DNA from: Mycobacterium sp.
GTDB lineage: Bacteria; Actinomycetota; Actinomycetes; Mycobacteriales; Mycobacteriaceae
Assembly (NCBI GenBank): GCA_020439025.1
Contig: JAGQTO010000002.1
Span: 1 to 53,482 of the forward strand
Reading direction: 5' to 3'
DNA length: 53,482 nucleotides
The position numbers were made by a program, and so were the translations under genes. Position 1 is the stretch's first letter, and each line of letters opens with the position of its first letter. Below, one piece after another: positions 8,531 to 17,100 of the stretch. The notes below the pieces were generated by a model. That model saw only the letters and a list, made by a program, of their open reading frames with translations. It ran no database searches and was not told where the DNA came from.

Positions 8531-8886
8531 AGGATTGCCCTCTCCAGGTGTGTACAAATGGTGTTCATGGGTGTCCACGTATGTGCATTAGTGTGTATCC
8601 TCAGCGGCGGATGCGCAAGTGCTGCCCGCCACCCCGGAAGCTCCGACAGCCGTCACGGGGGGTGGATCAATCCCGACAGGAGCTGCTCATGGCCCGAATC
8701 GCCTCAAGCGCACGTGCTCGAACAGCCGGATGGATCGCAACACCCCACCTGGCATTCGCCGTCAATCTCGACGCCACCACTTCGCGGTCACGATTCGGTC
8801 TCCATCCTTGGGCGTGTCGGAGACATTTCTCCGGATACGTCGGACATGATCGGCCCACGGGGTTTATCAGAAAAGCGGAGGACGCC
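8531..8886. other. Divergent intergenic region between the ESX run and the RHH gene
   Basis: About 355 bp with no supported gene. It must hold the promoter of the leftward ESX run and probably that of the rightward gene at 8887. The stretch 8548-8602 has several short GTGT/TGTAC words (GTGTGTACA, GTGTCCAC, GTGTGTATCC), but I cannot define an operator. Confidence 0.4.
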
Positions 8887-9342
8887 ATGGCTGACGTAGT
8901 TTCCAAGCCGGTTGAGCGCACCGTTCGTGGCGCCGTCCGTGGGCGTCCGAGCCTTGGACACCGTGAGCAGGTCACCGCAGCACTGTGGCCCAGCCTGGAA
9001 GCGCTGATCACCGACGCGCGCGGGAGCATTGATCGCTCGCCCTTCTTGGCCGATCTCCTGGCCTGGCACGTCGGCCGGCCCGATGTGATCCGTCATACCC
9101 AACTCGCTATCAAGTTCCGCACCGACGACGCGGTTGTCGATGCGCCCAAGCCGTCAGGACCCCGGGCTACCCGGCATGTCACGGTTCGCGTGCATCCCGA
9201 TGTGGCACGTGAACTTGACCGTCGCGCCCGCAAGTCGGGCCTGCCTCGCGGCGTTTTTGTCGCCGAGGCCATCGCGGAGAGTCTCGGCGTTCGCCGAACC
9301 CGCACGACTACGCAGGATGAGAGGTTGCCCCTGGCGATGTAA
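8887..9342 (+). CDS. Ribbon-helix-helix DNA-binding protein
   Basis: 151 residues from the ATG at 8887, five bases after GGAGG; longer in-frame starts upstream have no site. The C-terminal ~55 residues read VTVRVHPDVARELDRRARKSGL followed by VFVAEAIAESLG, the layout of a CopG/Arc-type ribbon-helix-helix: a short beta strand, helix, turn, helix. The N-terminal 90 residues are unique. Position just before a probable rep gene suggests a role in copy number or replication control, as CopG-like proteins have on other plasmids; that is inference. Confidence 0.7.
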   Translation: MADVVSKPVERTVRGAVRGRPSLGHREQVTAALWPSLEALITDARGSIDRSPFLADLLAWHVGRPDVIRHTQLAIKFRTDDAVVDAPKPSGPRATRHVTVRVHPDVARELDRRARKSGLPRGVFVAEAIAESLGVRRTRTTTQDERLPLAM

Positions 9343-9429
9343 CCGACTCCGCACCGGGGCCGACTCGCGTCGGACATGTGCGAGAACGTCAACATCTTCA
9401 TAAGGCGCTAAAGGTCACCAAAAACGACT

Positions 9430-10842
9430 ATGCCCCCCGGTTGCCGCCGGAGGGCGTGTCGGGCGACTAAGCGCCACTTCCCGAAGGGATCTGTCTTGGT
9501 GGACAGCTCTCACGGTAGCTCATGCGTTGGCACCGGTCCAGACGTGGGCACCGTGTTTCTCAAATTTCCCTACGCCGGTGCGGACACACCGCACGCCTAT
9601 CGCGGCTGCTCCCCCACGCTGCGTCGGCGGGGTGTGGCTCGTACCCGGCCGTGGGCGCTACGTGTGGCTGGGGCGGGCTGCGAACGTCCCAGCATCGCGC
9701 CGGCTGCCGCGGCGGCGCCGACCGATGAGCCGCCGGCGAAGGCCCCCCCGCCGATCGTGCTCGAACTCGAGGACGGCGTGTGGGCCGGTGTGCCGTGCTG
9801 GACCGGCCGCGCTGAACGGTGGGCGCGCTGGGTGGTGCCGATCGCCTACGACCTGTACTACGACACAGAAGTGCGGCCGCTGATGGGCGGCAACCAGATA
9901 GGCCGGAAGACGCTGATCGCCGTGGCGGTCGCGCGGGCACAGTTCGCCGATTTCAACACCGGCCGCAATTCCCGGCCGACCAATAAAACCCTGGCGCCAC
10001 TGGCCGGCTGCAAGGAGCGCACAGTCCAACGCGCCGACAAGGCGCTGCGACTGCTGGGCGTGGCCACCGAGGTTCTGAGGGGCCGACAACGCACCCGCGC
10101 AGAACGGCTGGCGTCCTGGCGGGTCGGGGACCGCGCCCGCGGCTGGGCATCAGTGTGGGCGCTGCACGACCGGCACACTCTGACCAGCGCCGTTAGGGTC
10201 CTGTCACCCCACCCCGAAGGGTCTCTTTTTATGACCCCTAACTCTCGTTCATCTGTACTCACTACAGGCAGCCGCCGCCCTACGGGCGTCGGTGGACGCG
10301 GCGCGGGGCGCCGCGGGAGCCCGGACTACGCGGGCGCGACGCTGGCGAGGGCATGGCGGGCAGACCCGCACGCCCCACCATGGGCCCGACGACACAGTCC
10401 ACACGCCTGGGCCGCACTGCTGGCCGGCCCAGCACGCCACCGATGGTGTGCCCGCGACATCAACCAACTCATCACCGACTGGGCCGGCATCCACGGCTGG
10501 ATCCCCGACACCCCTCATACCGCGATCGGACTACTCGGGGCGATGCTCAAATGGCACGGCGACCTCGAGGTTCGCCCAGCAGCCCTCGACATGGCACGCG
10601 AGGCCGCCGAGCTCGCCGCCGCCCGAGCCCGGGTCAGTGAACAACTCGCCGCCCGCGAGCAGAGCGCCGCCGCCCGCGCTGCGGCCCGGGCCGCGCTGGC
10701 CGGCCCAGGTAGAGCTGCCGCCCGTCTGGCGGCCTCCGAGGCGCACGCCCGCAGCCTCGCGCGCCGCACCGACGCCGCCGCCCACGACGCCGCGGCCCAC
10801 GACGCCGCGGTCCGCGAAGCCCGAGGCCTGGACCCCATCTGA
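9430..10842 (+). CDS. Probable plasmid replication initiator with winged-helix core
   Basis: Up to 470 residues. The conserved-looking core (about residues 110-245) has WARWVVPIAYDLYY...GRKTLIAVAVA and a helix-turn-helix pattern CKERTVQRADKALRLLGVA followed by a basic wing, as in actinobacterial plasmid Rep proteins. A second block near 310-380 (WCARDINQLITDW, AIGLLGAMLKWH) is followed by an Ala/Arg-rich coiled-coil tail. The start is uncertain: ATG 9430 lacks a clear site, whereas TTG 9496 or GTG 9499 follow GAAGGGA. It is followed by an AT-rich repeat region and parA, the usual rep-origin-par order. A non-Rep regulator is the main alternative. Confidence 0.55.
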   Translation: MPPGCRRRACRATKRHFPKGSVLVDSSHGSSCVGTGPDVGTVFLKFPYAGADTPHAYRGCSPTLRRRGVARTRPWALRVAGAGCERPSIAPAAAAAPTDEPPAKAPPPIVLELEDGVWAGVPCWTGRAERWARWVVPIAYDLYYDTEVRPLMGGNQIGRKTLIAVAVARAQFADFNTGRNSRPTNKTLAPLAGCKERTVQRADKALRLLGVATEVLRGRQRTRAERLASWRVGDRARGWASVWALHDRHTLTSAVRVLSPHPEGSLFMTPNSRSSVLTTGSRRPTGVGGRGAGRRGSPDYAGATLARAWRADPHAPPWARRHSPHAWAALLAGPARHRWCARDINQLITDWAGIHGWIPDTPHTAIGLLGAMLKWHGDLEVRPAALDMAREAAELAAARARVSEQLAAREQSAAARAAARAALAGPGRAAARLAASEAHARSLARRTDAAAHDAAAHDAAVREARGLDPI

Positions 10843-10857
10843 CGGCGCGAGCCGGAG

Positions 10858-11050
10858 TGTCGTATATACGGTATATACACCGTAATGTTCCATTAGCTAA
10901 CGTAACGTACCCATACGTTTCTCTACATTGTGTTAGTTGATACAGCGGTATGCTAGCTAGTGCAGCGGTACTGCATGTAGCGTTAACTACTGGAATATGA
11001 CGATATGCAACGGTAGTTATAGGATCGTTAGCGAACGCTAGTGCCGATAT
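10858..11050. other. AT-rich repeat region between rep and parA: candidate origin or centromere
   Basis: The gap 10843-11153 contains the most AT-rich stretch in the window. Visible repeats: GTATATAC twice (10862-10869, 10871-10878), CAGCGGTA twice exactly 20 bp apart (10943-10950, 10963-10970) with a related GCAACGGTAG at 11007-11016, and several TAACG/CGTTA words that can pair. GTATATAC recurs once beyond the par genes (12452-12459). Short direct repeats on a two-turn spacing in AT-rich DNA between rep and par genes are typical of iterons or partition sites. Confidence 0.5.
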
Positions 11051-11153
11051 CGGTGCAAGGGTCCTACGCTCCGATGAACGGCTGTTGCATCCCCTCGCCA
11101 GCCCCCCGCGTTCGGCCGGGGTGGGGGGAGAGGGTGACAAAGAAAGGGCACGC

Positions 11154-11954
11154 ATGGCCATTACCGCGTTCGCCAACCTTAAGGGTGGTGTCGGGAAGTC
11201 ATTGATTTCGATGGGCTGCGCGCACGCCGCCGCGGCCGACGGCAAACGGGTTCTGCTCATCGACGCCGACCCGCAGGGAAACACGTCGATTCAAATGACC
11301 AATGGCGAGATATCCCCGGACACCCCGGCGCGGGCGTCGCTGGCCGACGTTCTCGACCGCCAGAGCGGGGTCGCCATCGACGATGCGATCACCCCCTCAC
11401 GCCGGGACGGAATCGACCTCCTCCCGTGCGGCTTCGATGCGCTGCAAGTCGTCCAGAACGCCCTGTTCGGAAAGCCCGGCGCGGAGAACTCGTTGAGCCG
11501 GGTTCTGCGCCCGATCGCCGATCGTTGGGATGCCGTCTTCATTGACACCCGGCCGGCCACCGACCTGCTCACCATCAATGCCCTGATGGCGGCGGACAAC
11601 ATGGTGATGATCCTCGAACCGGAGATCGGCGCCGTCCGAGGCGGTCACCAAACCCAGCGGGCGATCGACGAATTGGAGAAGTACCTGGACAAGGGTCTGG
11701 TGACGGCCGGTGTCGTGATCAATCGCGTGGACATTCGCCGAAACGACCACCTGGAGATGCTCGCCCAGATCAGGAGAATGACCGAGGAGGAAGAGGTCAC
11801 CATACTGGGCGAACCGATTCCGCTGATGGCGGACCTGTCGCGGCTGTCCGCGGTCGGAATGGGGCTTGACGAGCATCCGAAGAAGACCGCCCGCAGCCGC
11901 AACATCGCCGAGGTGTTTCACAACATCGTCAAAGGAATTGAGGCTGCCGCATGA
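11154..11954 (+). CDS. parA: ParA-family partition ATPase
   Basis: 266 residues from the ATG at 11154 (AAAGGG before it). The deviant Walker A box LKGGVGKS lies at residues 9-16, with the signature Lys at 10 and the catalytic Lys at 15. The A' region VLLIDADPQGN is near residue 38 and VFIDTRPA near 129. The short length and lack of an N-terminal DNA-binding domain fit a type Ib ParA. It uses ATP to move plasmid copies over the nucleoid with a centromere-binding partner. The downstream gene overlaps it by 4 bp (ATGA) and is the obvious partner. Confidence 0.9.
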   Translation: MAITAFANLKGGVGKSLISMGCAHAAAADGKRVLLIDADPQGNTSIQMTNGEISPDTPARASLADVLDRQSGVAIDDAITPSRRDGIDLLPCGFDALQVVQNALFGKPGAENSLSRVLRPIADRWDAVFIDTRPATDLLTINALMAADNMVMILEPEIGAVRGGHQTQRAIDELEKYLDKGLVTAGVVINRVDIRRNDHLEMLAQIRRMTEEEEVTILGEPIPLMADLSRLSAVGMGLDEHPKKTARSRNIAEVFHNIVKGIEAAA

Positions 11955-12442
11955 GCGCAATACCCGCACCGGCGATGCCGCCAAAGCGACCCAGCTCTTC
12001 GATTCAACAGGTCGTCACTGAAGCCCGCCATGACGCTGAGGCTGGTGCGGCCTCGGCTCCAGCCGAGCAGGGCGCCGGCAAAGCCACCGAGAGCACCGAA
12101 CCCCCGAGTGCTGCACCGGCGCAACGGGAGTCAATCACCAAACCGGCGGCCGCCGCCCCTTCCTCCGCTGTCTCCAAGAGCGGCCGGAGCGGAACCAAGC
12201 GCGAGCAGCCGGCAACGGAGATGGCCAAGGTGGCGCGGATACAAAAGCCCATCCTGCTCAAACTCGACGAAAACCTGAAGGAGCGGATGGTCAACACCAT
12301 GGAGTGGACCAGCCCACGCACGGGCATACGCAACCAACAGGTGTTCATCCGCCGCGCGATCGCAGATCTCTGCGAGCGCTTGGAGAAGGAACACAACTCG
12401 GGACAGCCGTTCCCGGTGATCGTTGACGCCCTTGAGGCCTAA
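11951..12442 (+). CDS. Small centromere-binding partner of ParA (RHH-like)
   Basis: 163 residues. The first ~90 are Ala/Pro/Ser-rich and probably disordered, as in many ParB/ParG-type partners whose flexible N-terminus stimulates the ATPase. The C-terminal ~70 residues (KPILLKLDENLKERMV...NQQVFIRRAIADLCERLE) fit a ribbon-helix-helix: a short beta strand then two helices. The start overlaps the parA stop in ATGA. Role as the DNA-binding half of the partition pair is inferred from gene order and size; it has no ParB-type HTH. Confidence 0.75.
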   Translation: MSAIPAPAMPPKRPSSSIQQVVTEARHDAEAGAASAPAEQGAGKATESTEPPSAAPAQRESITKPAAAAPSSAVSKSGRSGTKREQPATEMAKVARIQKPILLKLDENLKERMVNTMEWTSPRTGIRNQQVFIRRAIADLCERLEKEHNSGQPFPVIVDALEA

Positions 12443-12451
12443 ACCCTCTGC

Positions 12452-12488
12452 GTATATACACACTTATGCCTACTAACGCGCCATAAGT
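12452..12488. promoter_or_regulatory. GTATATAC copy and ACTTATG/CATAAGT inverted repeat after the par genes
   Basis: GTATATAC (12452-12459) repeats the word found twice before parA. Next to it, ACTTATG (12462-12468) and CATAAGT (12482-12488) form a 7-bp inverted repeat around a 13-base centre. It could be part of a partition site or an operator/terminator between the par genes and the next gene. No T-run follows, which argues against a classical terminator. Confidence 0.35.
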
Positions 12489-12609
12489 AAATATAGCCCT
12501 GGCAGGCGGATGCGCAGCGGTGCGCGGCGCGCGGGGTGTGCGCTTCTGTGTATCGTTGTGCAATTCCGGTCTAAGATTGGGCACAGACGGGGACGTTGTT
12601 CGATTGCCA

Positions 12610-13452
12610 GTGTTGGGAGGCGACACCATCACCGAGACGCCGCGTGCTGTGTCCAGCATCGCCTATCTCAACGAAGAGCACGACGGCGAGCCGAACGTGG
12701 CTCTACTAGCCAAACACGTGCAGGCCAGGCTGGCTGATCTGCGGATGAGCACCCTGGCCGCGTCCAAGCTGGGCATCGTGAGCCGCTCGACGCTGCACAG
12801 CCTCAACAAGCCTGGCAGCCGGGTGCCCAGCTTCGTCACGCTGGCGAAGTTCGACGAGCTGCTCAGTTGGGTGCCGGGCTCGGCGCACGCGGTCCTCTAC
12901 GGCAAAGAGCCGGTGACACGGGAGTACGCGGCGGCCAATCCCGAGACCGCGTTGGACGAGGGCGCCCTGGACTCGATCTATTTCGAGATGGCCAAGGACG
13001 ACCAGTCGGCCTACCACTACGACGAGCTGAAACGGTTGGTGGGGGAGCGGCTGGCCGAGTTGGGGATCAGCAAGCAGCGGTTCGCCCAGATCGGCGGCCC
13101 GGGCCGATCGACCATGGCAACTCTAGGCAGCCGCGGGTACGCGCCCAGCGCCGAAACCCTGCACCGCATCGACACTTTCGCCAACTGGGAACCTGGCTCG
13201 TCATTGCAGGTGTTGCGCGGCGGCAAGCCGACACCGCGCGGCAACCTGGTGTCGCCGCATCGGGCGGTGGTGCCGCTCAACGCGGCGTTCGACCTGCTGA
13301 TGCAGACCAAGGCCCGCCTGCAGCGCCAGGATCAAGCGATCGAGCAAGTGCTCTCCGATGTGGAGCGGGTGATGAGCCAGATCTCGGTCGTGATCAGCGA
13401 TCTGGAAGACCCGCGGCTCTACCCGCCACGGTCTGCCGAGGAGCACCCGTGA
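12610..13452 (+). CDS. Tandem helix-turn-helix protein
   Basis: About 280 residues from GTG 12610; the frame stays open back to 12520 and the start is uncertain. A TAAGAT -10-like word at about 12571 favours the shorter form. Two related blocks are visible: ARLADL.MS...SRSTLHSL followed by SWVPGSAHAVLYGKEP, and ERLAELGIS...GRSTMATL followed by NWEPGSSLQVLRGGKP. Each looks like an XRE-type DNA-binding repeat, so the protein arose by internal duplication. The C-terminal part is helical (QRQDQAIEQVLSDVERVM). It probably binds DNA as a regulator of plasmid genes; the target is unknown. Confidence 0.65.
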   Translation: MLGGDTITETPRAVSSIAYLNEEHDGEPNVALLAKHVQARLADLRMSTLAASKLGIVSRSTLHSLNKPGSRVPSFVTLAKFDELLSWVPGSAHAVLYGKEPVTREYAAANPETALDEGALDSIYFEMAKDDQSAYHYDELKRLVGERLAELGISKQRFAQIGGPGRSTMATLGSRGYAPSAETLHRIDTFANWEPGSSLQVLRGGKPTPRGNLVSPHRAVVPLNAAFDLLMQTKARLQRQDQAIEQVLSDVERVMSQISVVISDLEDPRLYPPRSAEEHP

Positions 13453-13538
13453 GCGTCGGTGTCGGTTCTGAGCATCTGCTCTGGAACGGGAAGTCGACGC
13501 CGAGGATCAGCAGCGGGAGCAGGAAGGGGCGGGAAGCG

Positions 13539-14117
13539 ATGGGATGGATGCACGCGCCGGTCTCGGAGGTCTACCGCACGTGGTTGGCGCTCCCGACTGA
13601 GTGGACCCCCGAACAGCGCGAGACGTTCATCGCGTTGTGGGCGGACCGTTTGGAGGACGAGGCCGGCGACCTGGCGATGGACATCCGCGAGGAGTCGCTC
13701 CGGGCCTGGCAGGCCGAACACGGCCGGCAGCCAGACTTCGAGACCAGCGTGCGCCTTAGCGCGACCGCGATGGAGACCGCCCGTGAGGCGGTGGTCCGCG
13801 AACGCCTGTACGACAGAATCCCGCTGGACGAGGACGGCGACGCGATCCCGCCCGAGCCGGTCAGCGGCGTGCCGTGGGAGAAACGCTGGATGGACTACCG
13901 CTACCGCGTCGCGGAGGTCACCGACGCCATCAACGAACACGCCCGCCAGGTCTGGCCCGACAACAGCACGATGTTCCAGGTGATGGGCGGGCTGCTGCTC
14001 GCGGCGCGGTTGGAGGAAGGCCGCCCGGTGCCCAGGACCCGCCGCGATCAACTGGCCCAGGACTTAGTCCGCGACATCAACGAGTTCCTATGCCGAATGA
14101 ATTACCCCCCCGAGTAG
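13539..14117 (+). CDS. Uncharacterised protein upstream of the giant helicase
   Basis: 192 residues from the ATG at 13539, preceded by GGAAGGGGCGGGAAG. It is acidic and largely helical, with a Trp-rich N-terminal part (YRTWLALP, FIALWADRL, LRAWQAEHG) and a C-terminal helical part. No motif I recognise. The last 28 bp overlap the start of the methyltransferase-helicase gene in another frame, so the two are very probably translated in sequence and may act together. Confidence 0.7.
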   Translation: MGWMHAPVSEVYRTWLALPTEWTPEQRETFIALWADRLEDEAGDLAMDIREESLRAWQAEHGRQPDFETSVRLSATAMETAREAVVRERLYDRIPLDEDGDAIPPEPVSGVPWEKRWMDYRYRVAEVTDAINEHARQVWPDNSTMFQVMGGLLLAARLEEGRPVPRTRRDQLAQDLVRDINEFLCRMNYPPE

Positions 14118-17100
14118 CCCGCCGCCGCACCAAAGCGGCGCTCCCCGCGGAGGATCAGCTGTCGTTGTTCGCCGACGACGACACCTTCGACCAGCCGATG
14201 GACCCGCGGATCGTCGATCCCGGCGGCCGCCCACTGCCCCCGGTCCGACACACCGCCCCCGGCCCGGCGCAGGCGCCGGCGGGGGAGGAGGCCACGCCCA
14301 CAGCGCCGCCAGCGTTGTCGGTGGTCACCACGCCCGACATCAGCGACCCGGCCACGCCCCAACCGGCAGCGCAGAGCACCCCCGAACCCCGGCCTGCACT
14401 GACGGTGGTCGACGGTGACGCGGCGGTGGTCGAGCTGCCGCCGCCCGCCACTGATTTCGTTCTTGACACCACGGTGCGTGTTCCCTCGGGGGCCACCGCC
14501 CGTGTCGAGGCCAACATCGCGGTGATTGACCTGCTGCGCCGCCTGGACACCGAGGCCCGCCCCGCCACTCTCGCCGAGCAGGAGGTGTTGGCGCGATGGT
14601 CGGGGTGGGGGGCGGTGCCCGATCTGTTCGACGTGCGCCGCGACACGTTCTCCTCGCAGCGCGAGTATCTCAAAACCGTGCTCACCGCGACCCAGTACCG
14701 GGCCGCCGAGGCGAGCATCCTCAACGCCCACTACACCGACCCGGCCATCGCCGCGGCGATGTGGAAGGCCGTGCAGGAGGCCGGGTTCACCGGTGGGCGG
14801 GTACTCGAGCCCGGCTGCGGGGCAGGCACGTTCATCGGTTTGGCGCCCGCGAACGCCCAGATGGTCGGGGTGGAGAACGATCCGATCACCGCCGCGGTGG
14901 CCGCGCACCTGTATCCCTCCGCGCAGGTGCGGTTGGAGGGTTTCGAATCCACCCGCGTGCCCAACGACAGCTTCGCCGCCACCATCGGCAACGTGCCCTT
15001 CGGGAAGTTCGCGGTGTCCGACCCCGCACACAATCCGGGCGGGTTTTCCATCCACAACGCTTTCCTGCTCAAGTCGGTGAACTTGACCGCTCCGGGTGGC
15101 TACGTTGTCGCACTGACCAGCCATTTCACGATGGACGGGACCACTCCGCGGGCACGCCAGGCCATCGCCGCCCGCGCGGAGCTTCTCGGGGCGGTCCGCC
15201 TGCCCAACAACGCCTTTCAACGTGTCGCCGGGACCAGCGTCGTCACCGACGTGCTGGTGCTGCGCCGCCGCGAACCGGGCGAGGAGATCGACCCCGCCAC
15301 CCTGGAATGGGTCCAGACCGCCGAGATGCCGGTGCCCTCCGCTGAGGGCATGGTCGACCTCGCGATCAACAGCTACTACCACCGCAATCCCGACCACATC
15401 ATCGGCGTCGTCCGCGCCGGCCACGGCCCCTACGGCAACGACAGCCTCACCGTCACCAGCGACAACACCGATGTCGCCGCGGCACTTTCGCAGCGACTCT
15501 CGACGATCATCAGCGACGCCCGAGCGCGGGGCAAAGCGCTGACCGCCACCCCGGAAACCCTGGTCGACGTCACCGAAATATCTTTCGACGCCGGGCTGCT
15601 GACCCGATCCACCGACGGTGAAATCCCGCTCTACTCACTGCGTTTCGATCCCGACAGCCAGTCGTTGCAGGCGTGGCAGGGCAACGGCTGGGAACCGGTC
15701 ACCATTTTCAAGACCCGGATGGCCGAGACGCTGGAATTGCTCGCGCTGCGTGATGCCGCCGAAGCGGTCACCCGCTCGCAGCGCACCGCTACTCCCGGTC
15801 CGCAACGCGAGCAGCTCCGCGCCCACCTCAACCGCCTCTACGACACCTACGTCGCCAAGCACGGCCCGATCAATCGGTTCAAGATGACCGAGCCCAAACC
15901 GCGCACCCAGGCCGAACATGACGCCGCGGTCGCCGCCGCCACACTGGCCTGGCGCACCAAGAACAACGCCGACGACTCCGACATCCCGGCCGATCTGGCC
16001 GCCGAGTGGGATGCCGCGGCGTGGGAGCCCGCCGCCCCGCAAAAACGCCAGCCGCACATCGTGAAGGCCTTGCGGGCAGATCCCGGCTGGGGCACCCTGC
16101 AATCCCTGGAGGGGGTCGATCAGGAGACCGGTCTGCCCACCAAGGCGCCGATTTTCTCGGTGGATCTGCTCGCCGATCCGGTCACCATCACCTGGGCCGA
16201 GAACATCCACGACGCGCTCGCGGTGTGCCTGGACCAGCATCAGCGTGTCGATGTCGCCCACATCGCCGCCCTGCTCGCAGACACCGAGGACTCCGTGCGC
16301 GAACAGTTGCGCGGCCTGGTCTACCCGTCGCTGAGCGACCCCGACCAACTCATCCCGGCGGTCACCGCCCTGTCGGGCAACGTCCGACGCAAATTGGCCC
16401 AAGCCCGCGCCGCGGCCGACACCAACCCGATCTACGCCGACTACGTCCACGCGTTGCGGCAGGTCATGCCGGCCGACAAAATGGCCAGCCAGATCAACGC
16501 CCGCCTGGGTGCGCCGTGGATCAGACCCGACATCGTTGAACAGTTCGCCCGCGAAGTGCTGGAGGCGCGGCGGATCACCATCGCCCACCACAACGGCAAA
16601 TGGGCGGTGGACTGCCCCGCCTGGACGCGCAACACCGTCGCGATGACCGAGACGTGGGGGACCGGGCACCGCGACGCGATCGACCTGCTCGAGGGCGCCC
16701 TGAACTCTCAGACGATCGTGGTCAACCGGCCGCCCGCCGACGTCGAACTGCGCGGCGGACCGACCATCGACCGCGCCGCCACCGTCGCCGCCCAAGCCAA
16801 GTGCGGCAAGCTGATGGACCGGTTCAGCACATGGGTGTGGGAGGACGAGTCCCGCAGCGAGGAACTGGTCACCGAGTTCAACACCCGCTTCAACAGCCTC
16901 CGCGCCCCCATCCACGACGGGTCGCACCTGTCACTGCCGGGCCTGTCGACGCGGTTCACCCCGCACTACTACCAGCGCAACGCCGTGGCCCGGATCATCG
17001 CCGAGCCGACCGTGCTGCTCGACCACGTGGTGGGCGCCGGGAAATCCGGCACCATGTTCATGGGAGCGATGGAGCTCAAACGCCTCGGCCTGGTCAAACA

